Below are positions 34,781 through 43,514 of a stretch of DNA of 64,000 bases, piece by piece. The position numbers were made by a program, and so were the translations under genes. The notes below the pieces were generated by a model. It did not search any database and was not told where the DNA came from. It saw nothing but the letters and a program-made list of their open reading frames with translations. Source of the stretch: RDXT01 sp033762375 (GTDB taxonomy: Bacteria > Bacteroidota > Bacteroidia > J057); contig JANRLQ010000087.1 in assembly GCA_033762375.1 (NCBI GenBank), positions 1 through 64,000 on the forward strand, written 5' to 3'. Numbering within the stretch: the stretch's first letter is position 1; each line of letters starts with the position of its first letter.

Positions 34781-35842
34781 ATGCCTCAGCAGCAATATAT
34801 CCACACCAGTTGTCCCATTTGTGGGACTGCCATGACCTACAGCGGCGGCAAAAAAGCCCTCGCCTGCGGGAAGTGTGGGTATAGCCGGCCCCTGGGCCGG
34901 GACACAGATCAGGTGGCGGAGCGGTCCATGGGAGCCGGAGTATCCTGGGAGGGATTTACGCGGGGGGTAGGACCCGGCATCAGCGGCCACCAATGCCAGA
35001 CCTGCAAGGCCTCCCTGGCCACTCCGGGTGATGCAGCCCCGGCAGCTTGCCCTTTTTGTAAAGGAGGCGACTTTGCCAGCATTGATCAGCATAACAAGGT
35101 ACTGGAACCCTTCGGCATCATCCCGTTCACCTTCCCGCGTGAGCAGGCCCGTGCCAAACTGCTGGGATGGTTCAGGCAGGGTTGGTTTCTCCCGCAGGAC
35201 CTCCCGGAGGCGGCTCGGCCGGAGCGGATACATGGCGTGTACCTGCCTTTTTTTATGGTGGATGGGTTTACCCGCTCCACCTGGAAGGGCCTGACCGCTA
35301 TCATGGTCTCAGAGCTCCAAAAAGGGGCGCTGGTACAAAAAGAAGTCTGGGACCCGACGGTAGGCTATTATGAGCACTTTTTTGACAATGTATTAATCCA
35401 TCTTTCCGGTGCCATACCGGAAAAAGCCCTCCAGGGAGAGATGGGATTTAATTTTGGGCAGGCAGTAGCCTATGATCCACGCTACCTGCGTGGCTGGACG
35501 ATGGAGCTCTATTCAAAAAAAGAGCAGGAGGGTTTGCAGGCCGCCACAGATGTGATCAATAAAAGCCTTACGGCCATTATCGAGAAAAAAATACCCGGTA
35601 CGTCACATAAAGACCTGAAAATCACCTCTGAGCAACAAGCTGTTGCCTTCCGGCATGTCCTGGCTCCGGTGTGGATCGCGTCTTACACCTACCGGGGCAA
35701 GCGGTATCCCTTCTGGATCAATGGACAGACGGGCAAACTGATCGGCGAGAAACCCCTGTCAGCTGAGCGGGTGACCCTGGCCATCGGGATCGGGCTGATC
35801 GTCCTGACCCTGCTCGTGATCCTGGTACGGGGGGTACTCTGA
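34781..35842 (+). CDS. Zinc-ribbon protein with C-terminal membrane anchor
   Basis: 353 residues from ATG 34781. The N-terminus has two zinc ribbons: CPIC (11-14) with CGKC (29-32), and CQTC with CPFC further on. A middle domain of about 200 residues (PFGIIPFTFPREQARAKLLGWFRQGWF ... VYLPFFMVDG) matches the pattern of the B. subtilis YdjG type, which is found near SPFH/flotillin proteins. It ends in one membrane helix (TLAIGIGLIVLTLLVILV). The role is not known. No flotillin gene is nearby. Confidence 0.65.
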   Translation: MPQQQYIHTSCPICGTAMTYSGGKKALACGKCGYSRPLGRDTDQVAERSMGAGVSWEGFTRGVGPGISGHQCQTCKASLATPGDAAPAACPFCKGGDFASIDQHNKVLEPFGIIPFTFPREQARAKLLGWFRQGWFLPQDLPEAARPERIHGVYLPFFMVDGFTRSTWKGLTAIMVSELQKGALVQKEVWDPTVGYYEHFFDNVLIHLSGAIPEKALQGEMGFNFGQAVAYDPRYLRGWTMELYSKKEQEGLQAATDVINKSLTAIIEKKIPGTSHKDLKITSEQQAVAFRHVLAPVWIASYTYRGKRYPFWINGQTGKLIGEKPLSAERVTLAIGIGLIVLTLLVILVRGVL

Positions 35843-35856
35843 CGGTCAGACCTGGA

Positions 35857-36204
35857 TCAGACCGAAAAACTCTCGCCGCAGGCACAGGTACGGGCGGCAT
35901 TGGGATTGGCAAAGTGGAACCCCTTGCCATGCAGCCCCCCGGTATAGTCCAGCTCCGTCCCGATGAGGTAGAGCAGGCTTTTCATGCTCACAAAAATTTT
36001 GACCCCGTTGTCTTCAATCACCTGATCGCCGGGGCGCTCCTGGCTGTCAAAGTCGAGCTTGTACATAAGGCCTGAACAGCCGCCCCCCTCCACGCTCACG
36101 CGCAGGCCAAACGACTCATCATGCCCCTCCTGCTCGCGCAGGGTCCGGATATGGGCCAGGGCCGCATCCGATACCTTGATCATTGCCTCTGCTGTCATAA
36201 CCAT
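35857..36204 (-). CDS. HesB/IscA-type iron-sulfur cluster assembly protein
   Basis: 115 residues from ATG 36204. The three cluster-binding cysteines are in place: VEGGGCSGLMYKL and the C-terminal TCACGESF. These A-type proteins carry Fe-S clusters or iron to client enzymes. No sufBCD or isc operon is adjacent, so it works alone here. The choice between start codons MVMTAEAM and MTAEAM cannot be settled. Downstream it converges on the zinc-ribbon gene with a 14-bp gap. Confidence 0.92.
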   Translation of the reverse strand: MVMTAEAMIKVSDAALAHIRTLREQEGHDESFGLRVSVEGGGCSGLMYKLDFDSQERPGDQVIEDNGVKIFVSMKSLLYLIGTELDYTGGLHGKGFHFANPNAARTCACGESFSV

Positions 36205-36309
36205 AGCTATTTTACCAGACAAATATACGAGGCTCCGGGGATATAGTTGAACTCGGCAGTGCCGCCAGCCCATATCAGCTTGCATAAAACTGAAAATCAG
36301 ATTATTCCC

Positions 36310-36340
36310 TTGTAAAAATCGCCGGACGGCTTGACCTTTG
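36310..36340 (+). promoter_or_regulatory. Promoter of lptC
   Basis: TTG (36310-36312) and GACCTTTG (36333-36340), which is TAnnTTTG with one change, are separated by 20 bp, the usual Bacteroidota spacing. The lptC ATG lies 47 bp further on at 36388. Confidence 0.45.
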
Positions 36341-36387
36341 TGCTGCGGGCGGGTACCTTATCCTGTTGTCCAACCGTTTTGTTGTCT

Positions 36388-36966
36388 ATGCACCTGAATA
36401 TTACCCTTCGACATACCTGGATTGTTTTCCTGGCAGCGGGCTTGCTCCTGGCCTGCTCCACGCCTAATTCGATCTCGGAGTCCTTTTTTCTCCCGGAGGC
36501 AGACGACAGTATACGGTCTTCTTCTTATGGCGTGACGTATTATTTTTCGGACTCGGCACGGGTGACTGCGCGGATGGTAGCCGGGCGGGTGCGTGAAAAA
36601 AGTGCTGGCGGCAGCACGTCTGATATTTCCTACCTGATGGACCAGGGCGTGGAGATTTATTTTTTGGACCGCCGGGGTCAGGCTCACAGCACCCTCAAGG
36701 CAGAAGAAGGATTTATGGGGCGGGGGCGCAGCACCGCTGAGATACGGGGCAATGTGCGAATGGTCAATGAAACGGGCGAAACCCTTGAAACGGAACTGCT
36801 CTACTGGGACCAACGCAAGGACTCGATCTACACCCCGGCCCCTGTCCGCATCAAGACCCGCACCAAAACCATCTATGCTGACCGGGGCCTGCGCTCAAAC
36901 GCTGCCTTTACAGCCTATTTCCTTTTCGGCATCCGGGGTGACCTGGAGACAAACGGGGCATTCTGA
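36388..36966 (+). CDS. lptC: LPS export ABC transporter periplasmic protein LptC
   Basis: 192 residues from ATG 36388. Instead of a membrane helix as in E. coli, it has a lipoprotein signal ending LLLAC (Cys23), as is usual in Bacteroidota. The mature domain follows the LptC jelly-roll pattern: SYGVTYYFSDSARVTARMVAGRV, EIYFLDRRGQAHSTLKAEEG, EIRGNVRMVNETGETLETELLYWDQRKDSIYT, PVRIKTRTKTIYADRG. It receives LPS from the inner-membrane LptB2FG transporter and passes it to LptA. lptA and lptB are not in the window. Confidence 0.82.
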   Translation: MHLNITLRHTWIVFLAAGLLLACSTPNSISESFFLPEADDSIRSSSYGVTYYFSDSARVTARMVAGRVREKSAGGSTSDISYLMDQGVEIYFLDRRGQAHSTLKAEEGFMGRGRSTAEIRGNVRMVNETGETLETELLYWDQRKDSIYTPAPVRIKTRTKTIYADRGLRSNAAFTAYFLFGIRGDLETNGAF

Positions 36967-37000
36967 TTGCCCTTTTTCCCCAAAAAATCCTGTACCTTTG
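36967..37000 (+). promoter_or_regulatory. Candidate promoter inside the lptC-hemolysin gap
   Basis: TTG (36967-36969), a 23-bp spacer and TACCTTTG (36993-37000, exact -7 match) lie directly after the lptC stop and 47 bp before ATG 37048. It could start a second transcript for the downstream envelope genes. Confidence 0.45.
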
Positions 37001-37047
37001 TGTTGAACCGGGCCTGCTGTACGGGCACGGTATTATACCTGCTCCAT

Positions 37048-37284
37048 ATGTTTTTCCGCACCGAGTATCTGTATCTGGGAGCCGCTGTACTGGCGCTGAT
37101 CTACCTCGCAATGGAGTTTCCGAAGCTGGATGCCCGGCAGATCGGGATATTTCTGGTGATGATCGCCCTGCTTTCATTTTTATACGGATTTCGTCGTACC
37201 CAGCGCATCAAGCTGGAGCAGGAGGTCGCCGCCTACGAGGCAGAGCAACATCCAGAGGACAACCCTGACGCTCATACGCCGTGA
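37048..37284 (+). CDS. Small membrane protein in the lptC cluster
   Basis: 78 residues from ATG 37048 (MFFRTEYLYLGAAVLALIYLAMEF), with two membrane segments (about 8-23 and 33-50) and a charged cytosolic tail. No family is recognised. Its TGA (37282-37284) overlaps the GTG start of the next gene, so the two are translationally coupled. Its position between lptC and the CNNM/CBS gene suggests a role linked to the envelope. Confidence 0.65.
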   Translation: MFFRTEYLYLGAAVLALIYLAMEFPKLDARQIGIFLVMIALLSFLYGFRRTQRIKLEQEVAAYEAEQHPEDNPDAHTP

Positions 37285-38561
37285 CACTACCTGTCTCTGC
37301 AATGCTGGTGGCAGCAGGCACCTGGCTGGGTCTGATGTTTTTTTCAGGCCTGGAGGCTGCTTTTTCGTATGCCCAGAAACTCAAACTCAGCATGCGGGCG
37401 GCCCAGGGTGACCGGGCTGCTGACAGGATCATGATCCTCAAACACCGCGCAGGAGAGGTCTATCTTACCCTGGTGATTGTCATGAGCCTGCTGATGGCGC
37501 TCAGCGTCCGATATACCTGGGAGGCCGTTCAGACCCTGCATGCGGACGGATTTCAGGCCTGGGCCTGGTCGGGCGGGGTATGTCTGCTCATGCTCCTGCT
37601 GAGTGAAGGGTTGATCCGGCCGCTGTTTCGGGTCAACGCCGACCGCCTGGTGCTCGCATTTGTGCCTGTGCTGTATGGGGTCTGGTGGCCTTTTTCTTAT
37701 CCTATTTCCCTGATTTTCAAAGCTATTGACACGATACGACCTGCCCCTGAGTTTCCGGGAGACGCCTCAGCAGACCTCCGGGAGCTAGAGGATTATATCC
37801 GGGAGGTGATCGAGGACGGGGGACAACCTCCGCCGCCAGACCTTGATACGGAGATGCTCTCCAATGTCATGGCGCTCAAGGATACCCGTGCGCGGGAGTT
37901 TATGATTCCCCGGACCAATATTGTCTCTGCCCCGCATGACAGCACCCTGGACGAACTAAAGGCGATCTTTATTGAGACCCGCCTGTCCAAAGTTATCATC
38001 TACCAGGATACCCTGGACCAGGTACTGGGATTTGTACACTCGATCAGCTTGTTTCAGCAGCCAGGTGCGTTGGCGGGTCTGGTACAGCCGGTGCTGATGA
38101 TCCCCGAGACCATGCCCGCCAACGTTCTGCTCAAGGAGTTTATCAGCCAGAAGCGCAGCGTAGCCATTGTCGTGGATGAGTTTGGCGGGACGGCAGGCCT
38201 GATCACATTTGAGGACCTGGTGGAGGAGGTGTTTGGGGAAATAGAAGACGAGCATGACCGCGAAGTCCCGGGTGAGGAAGAAGAAGACCTGATCATGGAA
38301 ACCCTGGAGGACGGCAGCCTGCACCTGGGTGCCCGCCTGGAAATCTACCGGATCAATGAGACCTTTGAGCTGGAACTGCCGGAGGACACCTACTATACGA
38401 CCCTGGGCGGGCTGATCACCTATATCACGGAGTCTATCCCCACCGCAGGCGAGACCCTCGTGGCTGGTGACTACAAAATTACCGTCCTAAAGTCCACCCA
38501 TACCCGGGTTATTGCTGTACGGCTGGAGCCTTATGTCCCGGAAGAAACTGCTCCGGATTGA
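37281..38561 (+). CDS. CNNM-CBS-CorC/HlyC membrane protein (hemolysin-type, GldE/TlyC family)
   Basis: 426 residues from GTG 37281, coupled to the small membrane protein by a 4-base overlap. The CNNM transmembrane domain (GLMFFSGLEAAFSYAQKLKL ...) is followed by two CBS domains (REFMIPRTNIVSAPHDSTLDEL ... and RSVAIVVDEFGGTAGLITFEDLVEEVFGEIEDEHD) and a CorC/HlyC domain (LEDGSLHLGARLEIYRINETFEL ... YTTLGGLI). Members are implicated in Mg2+ efflux or, in gliding Bacteroidota, as GldE-like proteins. No gliding genes are present in the window, so I leave the symbol empty. Confidence 0.85.
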   Translation: MTLPVSAMLVAAGTWLGLMFFSGLEAAFSYAQKLKLSMRAAQGDRAADRIMILKHRAGEVYLTLVIVMSLLMALSVRYTWEAVQTLHADGFQAWAWSGGVCLLMLLLSEGLIRPLFRVNADRLVLAFVPVLYGVWWPFSYPISLIFKAIDTIRPAPEFPGDASADLRELEDYIREVIEDGGQPPPPDLDTEMLSNVMALKDTRAREFMIPRTNIVSAPHDSTLDELKAIFIETRLSKVIIYQDTLDQVLGFVHSISLFQQPGALAGLVQPVLMIPETMPANVLLKEFISQKRSVAIVVDEFGGTAGLITFEDLVEEVFGEIEDEHDREVPGEEEEDLIMETLEDGSLHLGARLEIYRINETFELELPEDTYYTTLGGLITYITESIPTAGETLVAGDYKITVLKSTHTRVIAVRLEPYVPEETAPD

Positions 38562-38670
38562 ATAAGCAGAAAAACAGCCAGGAGACTTATGATCAATGTT
38601 TTGAAGTTAGTATAAAAAACACGTTATTTGCCGCCCTGTAATGGGATAATTCGCTTAACGCAAACCGCTT

Positions 38671-40776
38671 ATGACTATTCTGGCCCGTATCCGGCAGAAC
38701 ATATCACTGATCGCCATTGTCATTTTTTTCGCACTGGCTGTCTTCATCCTGACTGACTTCCTCTCTGGTATGTCCAACATTGTTTCAGGCCCGCCTGAAG
38801 CAGGGTCGGTAGCAGGAGAGTCTGTCGCATATACTGAGTACAGCCAGCGGGTAGAGAATGCCCTCTCCCAATCCGGCGACGCTGACGAGCTCGCCCGGGG
38901 TCGTATCCAGGACCAGGTCTGGGATCAGTTTGTATCAGAGCTTGTATATGACCGCGAGCTGAAGAGTGCCGGCCTCCAGGTATCCGGAGCAGAGATTTAC
39001 AACCTCTTCACGGATGAGGCGCTCACGCCCTTCATGAACTCGATCGTCACCACCTACCTGCTCCGCCAGGGGGATAGCTACTCACCGGAAAAAATCAAAC
39101 TGTTGCTGGAGCAGATCAATGAAAACGAAGAGTCTGCAGCTCAGTTCAAACAATTGGAGGACCTCGTAGCCCGTGTGCGGGGCCAGGAGCGGTATGTCAA
39201 CATGATCCGCGGTGCCTTCACAGCCTCACAGGCGTACGCTACCCAGCGTCATCAGGAGCAGAACCGCAAGGTGAACATCACCTACCTCGGTGTCAACTAT
39301 TCACAGATCCCTGACTCTACCATTAAGGTAAGTGACAGCGAGATCAAAGCCTATATCAGCGATCATGCCCCTGCATATAAGCAGAAGGATGCTGAGACCT
39401 TTATCCGGTACGTACGGTTCAACCTGCGTCCGAGCCAGGCTGACTCTTCCAAGGCAACGATTAGTGCCAACCTACTCAAGGGCCAGTTTGCTGAATCCAA
39501 GGAAGATTCCCTGTTTGTGGCAGCCAACAGCCGCACCCCGTTCTCCCGCGCGTACAAGCCAGTGGGAGAGTTGCCCGAAGCCATCCGTGACAGCCTCTCA
39601 GGCGTATCTGCCGGCAAAGTGATCGGACCGATCGCCGACCGGAGTGGCTACTACAAACTCTACAAGGTAGTAGGCGTCCAGTCTGCTGCCAAGCCAGTGT
39701 CCAAAGTCAGCCACATCCTGTTCCCCTTCATGGGTGACAGTGCTGCCGTCCGGACAAAAGCTGCTGACATTGCGGCCCAGGCCCGCAGCGGAGCAGACTT
39801 TGCGCAACTGGCCCGCGAAAACTCAGATGACTTCCGCTCCCGCGACCTTGGAGGTGACCTTGGCTGGTACACACCGGGTACGTTTGGGGAGGAGTTTGAC
39901 AATGCAGTCAGCGCAGCCAGCACGGGCAGCATCGTAGGTCCTGTCAAGGGCCCAGGTGGTCTTCATGTCGTGAAAGTCACCGAAAAAGCTACGCAGACCT
40001 ATCAGATCGCAGAGATTGAGGTGCCTATCATCTTCTCTACCCAGACCCGCGACTCTGTATATGGACAGGCCAATGCATTTGCTGCCCAACTGATGCAGAA
40101 AAAAGACATCAACGATGTCGCTTCCGACCTCAACCAGGTAGCCCTTGAAAGTACAGGCCTCACGGATGCCAGCCGCGATATCCTCGGCCTGGGCGGCGGA
40201 CGTGAGATTATCATCTGGGCGCTCAACGCTGATGTCAAAGCAATCTCCAAGGTATACCGCGTCAAGGACAGCTACGTAGTGGCCCAGGTCTACAAGCGCA
40301 AAGAAGAAGGTCTGAAGGATATCGAGGATGTACGGGACGAGGTCGAAGGAAAGATCCGGGCTGAGAAAAAAGCCAAGCTGATCAAGGATAAACTTGCAGG
40401 CCTCTCCGGTGATCTCAACGCCATGAAAGATGCCTACGGCGCAGGTGCCTTTGTGAATACTGCCAGTGATATCTCCTTTGAGAGTACCAATATCCCCGGT
40501 ATGGGAACAGACCGGATGGTGATCGGTACGATCGCCGGTATGCAGCAGGGTACGACCAGCAAACCTATCACCGGCATGAACGGCGTGTATATCGTCCAGG
40601 TAACCTCTGTGACAGAGGCACCTGCCCCCGATGAGACCACCCTCAAGGCCCTCCGTGACAACCTTGCTGCACAGGGACAGACGACCCTCCAAAACAAAAT
40701 TGAAGCTGCGCTGACTGAGCTTGCCAAGGTCGTGGACGCCCGCGCCAAAGCTGAAGCTCGCCAGAGTGGCCTCTGA
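38671..40776 (+). CDS. PpiD-like peptidylprolyl isomerase / periplasmic chaperone
   Basis: 701 residues. One N-terminal membrane helix (ISLIAIVIFFALAVFILTDFL) anchors a SurA_N_3-type chaperone domain (to about 240), followed by a parvulin domain at about 343-440 (VSKVSHILFPF ... DFAQLARENSDD ... GGDLGWYTPGTFGEEFDNAVSAASTGSIVGPVKGPGGLHVVKV) and a C-terminal helical part. It helps outer-membrane proteins fold at the inner membrane. It follows the lptC cluster, a common Bacteroidota order, after 109 bp. A terminator follows. Confidence 0.88.
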   Translation: MTILARIRQNISLIAIVIFFALAVFILTDFLSGMSNIVSGPPEAGSVAGESVAYTEYSQRVENALSQSGDADELARGRIQDQVWDQFVSELVYDRELKSAGLQVSGAEIYNLFTDEALTPFMNSIVTTYLLRQGDSYSPEKIKLLLEQINENEESAAQFKQLEDLVARVRGQERYVNMIRGAFTASQAYATQRHQEQNRKVNITYLGVNYSQIPDSTIKVSDSEIKAYISDHAPAYKQKDAETFIRYVRFNLRPSQADSSKATISANLLKGQFAESKEDSLFVAANSRTPFSRAYKPVGELPEAIRDSLSGVSAGKVIGPIADRSGYYKLYKVVGVQSAAKPVSKVSHILFPFMGDSAAVRTKAADIAAQARSGADFAQLARENSDDFRSRDLGGDLGWYTPGTFGEEFDNAVSAASTGSIVGPVKGPGGLHVVKVTEKATQTYQIAEIEVPIIFSTQTRDSVYGQANAFAAQLMQKKDINDVASDLNQVALESTGLTDASRDILGLGGGREIIIWALNADVKAISKVYRVKDSYVVAQVYKRKEEGLKDIEDVRDEVEGKIRAEKKAKLIKDKLAGLSGDLNAMKDAYGAGAFVNTASDISFESTNIPGMGTDRMVIGTIAGMQQGTTSKPITGMNGVYIVQVTSVTEAPAPDETTLKALRDNLAAQGQTTLQNKIEAALTELAKVVDARAKAEARQSGL

Positions 40777-40804
40777 CAATCTCCCACATCAGGCAATACG
40801 TTCC

Positions 40805-40837
40805 GGGCTGCGCAGCAATGCGCGGCCCATTTTTTTT
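40805..40837 (+). terminator. Intrinsic terminator after the PpiD-like gene
   Basis: GGGCTGCGCA, loop GCAA, TGCGCGGCCC (one G-U pair) and then A followed by eight T residues. Confidence 0.88.
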
Positions 40838-40904
40838 GTCGCAGAAGCTGATCTTTTGTTCTGGGTGTCCGTATCAGCATCTAACCTGATGATCATCTTC
40901 CACT

Positions 40905-41705
40905 ATGAACCCTGATTACCTGAGCGCCAACCGCAACCTCTGGAATACCTATACCCACCTGCATACAGGTTCTGCTTTTTATGATGTAGCGGGATTCAGG
41001 GCGGGGGCGACTTCGCTGCAGGCACCTGAACTGGGGCTATTGGGATCCGTAGCAGGGGAGGAATTGTTGCACCTCCAGTGCCATTTTGGGCAGGATACCC
41101 TTTCGCTTGCCCGTATGGGTGCCCGCGTGACAGGGCTTGACCTGTCTCCGGATGCCATCCAGTATGCCCATACCCTGGCTGAGGAGCTGAATCTCTCCGC
41201 TTCGTTTGTCTGTGGCAATGTCCTGGAGATGGATACCCTCCTCGGCGACCGGACATTTGATACGATTTTCACCTCATATGGGGCATTGCCGTGGCTGCCT
41301 GAGCTTCAGACCTGGGGCAGCCTGATCGCAAGGTACCTGAAACCCGGAGGACGTTTTGTCCTCGTAGAGTTTCATCCGGTGATCTGGATGTATGACAATG
41401 TATTTTCACAGGTGGTGTACTCCTACTTTAACCGGGAAGTGATCGCAGAGGAAGAGCACGGCTCATATGCTGACCAGCGAGCTGACACGGTGCTGACATC
41501 CTATACCTGGAATCATAGCCTGGCGGAGGTGTTTCAGGCTTTATTGTCGCAGGGGCTGCGCATCAGCCGGTTTGAGGAGTACGATACCTCCCCGTACAAC
41601 TGCTTTCAGCGTACCGTCGCGGTTCCGGGTGGATACCAGATCGAGGGGCTGGCTGGCCGTATCCCGATGGTATATGCGCTGGAGGCGCGCAAAGACCTGG
41701 TTTAG
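40905..41705 (+). CDS. Class I SAM-dependent methyltransferase
   Basis: 266 residues. LLHLQCHFGQDTLSLARMGARVTGLDLSPDAIQYAHTLA is the SAM-binding region (motif I with the acidic residue of motif II in GLDLS), followed by FDTIFTSYGALPWLPEL and LKPGGRFVLVEFHP. This pattern is common in stand-alone Bacteroidota methyltransferases. The substrate is unknown. Its stop codon overlaps that of the convergent symporter gene by three bases within a 4-base overlap. Confidence 0.85.
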   Translation: MNPDYLSANRNLWNTYTHLHTGSAFYDVAGFRAGATSLQAPELGLLGSVAGEELLHLQCHFGQDTLSLARMGARVTGLDLSPDAIQYAHTLAEELNLSASFVCGNVLEMDTLLGDRTFDTIFTSYGALPWLPELQTWGSLIARYLKPGGRFVLVEFHPVIWMYDNVFSQVVYSYFNREVIAEEEHGSYADQRADTVLTSYTWNHSLAEVFQALLSQGLRISRFEEYDTSPYNCFQRTVAVPGGYQIEGLAGRIPMVYALEARKDLV

Positions 41706-42907
41706 CCCTGCCCTTCCAGCACCTGCTGCATCATGTCCCGGTCCAGCTCCCGCTCATGTGCGGCCAAAAATACCGTCGCGACACCGTTGCCGATAAAATT
41801 GGTGATAGACCGGGCCTCTGACATAAACCGGTCCACCCCCAGGAGCAGGGCCAGCCCCTCCACCGGGATGAGCTGTACGGCTGTCAGCGTCGAGGCCAGA
41901 ACCACAAACCCGCTTCCCGTCACCCCGGCAGCTCCTTTGGAGGTCACCATCAGCACCCCGATGATCGTCAGGACAGCCTCACCCGGCAGTACAACACCAT
42001 ACACCTGCGCCAGAAAAATCACAGCCATAGACAGGTACAGGGTAGTTCCATCAAGGTTAAATGAATAGCCGGCCGGTACCACCAGGCCTACTACTGGCTT
42101 GGAGCAACCCATACGTTCGAGCTTGTGCATCAGGGCCGGCAGTGCGGACTCACTGGAGGAAGTCCCCAGCACGATCAGTAATTCGTCGCGGATATATCCC
42201 AGAAACCTGAGAAGGCTCACCCCACACGACCGCATGATCAGGCCCAATACCCCAAAAATAAAAACTGCCATGGTGGCATACATGGTGATCATCAGCTTGG
42301 CGAGGGGGACGAGGGTCTGAAGTCCATATTTCCCGATGGTAAATGCCATCCCGCCGAAAGCTCCGAGCGGAGCGAGAAACATCACCAGCCGTAATGCCTG
42401 AAACACATATCCGGAGGCCCGGTGCAGCAGGTCCGTTATCCGTTGTTGGCGGGGGATTTGGTTCAGGACAATCCCGATGAGAATGGAAACCAGCAAAACC
42501 TGGAGGGTAATGTTGTGCTGGAAAAACGTCAGCAGGGAAAAATGGGCTCCCTGCTCCGCATACGTCTGCACCGATGCCTGGGTGCCGATAGCAGCCACCC
42601 CTGCTCCGGGCTGTATCAGCCATCCCACCACAATCCCGATGAGCAGGGCCAGGGTAGTGACGACTTCAAAATAAATCAGGGCCTTGGCTCCTACGCGCCC
42701 TACTTTTTTGAGATCGCCCATGCCTGAGATACCCAGCGTAATGGTGAGGAATATCAGTGGGTTAATAAACAGCTTGACAACCTCAATAAAATACTTGCCG
42801 AGTGGCTCCATCTGTATGGCCGTAGCTGGCGCCAGATGTCCCAGCAGGATCCCGCAAAGGATCGCGGTCAGTACCCAAAAGGTGAGATTGGTTATGATTT
42901 TTTTCAT
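41702..42907 (-). CDS. Dicarboxylate/amino acid:cation symporter (DAACS family)
   Basis: 401 residues, multi-helix membrane protein of the glutamate transporter fold. The first hairpin tip has TSSSESALPALMHKLE, a serine-rich motif, and the following VPAGYSFNLDGTTLYLSMAVIFLAQ carries the substrate-binding signature. The N-terminus (ITNLTFWVLTAILCGILLGHLAP) and FINPLIFLTITLGISGMGDLKKVG are typical. It takes up C4-dicarboxylates or glutamate/aspartate with Na+ or H+; which one is not settled. It converges on a methyltransferase gene with a 4-base overlap and no space for a terminator. Confidence 0.9.
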   Translation of the reverse strand: MKKIITNLTFWVLTAILCGILLGHLAPATAIQMEPLGKYFIEVVKLFINPLIFLTITLGISGMGDLKKVGRVGAKALIYFEVVTTLALLIGIVVGWLIQPGAGVAAIGTQASVQTYAEQGAHFSLLTFFQHNITLQVLLVSILIGIVLNQIPRQQRITDLLHRASGYVFQALRLVMFLAPLGAFGGMAFTIGKYGLQTLVPLAKLMITMYATMAVFIFGVLGLIMRSCGVSLLRFLGYIRDELLIVLGTSSSESALPALMHKLERMGCSKPVVGLVVPAGYSFNLDGTTLYLSMAVIFLAQVYGVVLPGEAVLTIIGVLMVTSKGAAGVTGSGFVVLASTLTAVQLIPVEGLALLLGVDRFMSEARSITNFIGNGVATVFLAAHERELDRDMMQQVLEGQG

Positions 42908-43052
42908 CGGGGATATAGCAGTTGGGGATATGCCCTATGCAGCGCATCCATAAAGGTAGGTCAATTTTTTATCCCGATATTGTGTCCGGGTTATCTTCCG
43001 GGTGCAACCCTCCCGGCGGGGGCCTGTCATTTTTCCTATACCTGTAGTCACC

Positions 43053-43511
43053 ATGCGGAGCTTCACCCTGCTTATGTTCACCCTGGTCCTGCTGAGCGGT
43101 TGTACCGGAATGAAAGAACTCCAGTCTCACCGCCAGGCACTCAAAGAGCTGGCAACCTCCTCCCTGGCACCTGAGGCTAAGTTTGATGCGCTGGCCATCA
43201 TCGTTGCGGATGTGCTGGACGAAGCCGCCGCCCGGCCCAAACCTTATCAGGCATTCCGGCACCTGGACAAATTCGGACGGCAGAATGAATCTTCCCTTCA
43301 GGCACTGTCGCAGGAGTTGCAGACATGGCTGAATGAGATGGGACCCGTAGAAAAACTCAGCCTGGCAGCCCGTACGCTGTCCAAGCCCTATTCCCGCAAG
43401 CTCATCCAGACCGTACCCAAAATCACCCGGATGGCACAAGAAGAGGGCTACACCCTCGGTCCGTTAGAGCAGGCCCTGGTCCTGTACCGGCTCCGGGGGA
43501 TTCTGGATTGA
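43053..43511 (+). CDS. Lipoprotein of unknown function
   Basis: 152 residues from ATG 43053. The lipoprotein signal is MRSFTLLMFTLVLLSGC (Cys17). The mature part is almost entirely helical (KELQSHRQALKELATSSLAPEAKFDALAIIVADVLDEAA ... FRHLDKFGRQNESSLQALSQELQTWLNEM). I do not recognise a family. It converges on the tail-fibre-like gene with only a 3-bp gap. Confidence 0.6.
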   Translation: MRSFTLLMFTLVLLSGCTGMKELQSHRQALKELATSSLAPEAKFDALAIIVADVLDEAAARPKPYQAFRHLDKFGRQNESSLQALSQELQTWLNEMGPVEKLSLAARTLSKPYSRKLIQTVPKITRMAQEEGYTLGPLEQALVLYRLRGILD

Positions 43512-43514
43512 GGC

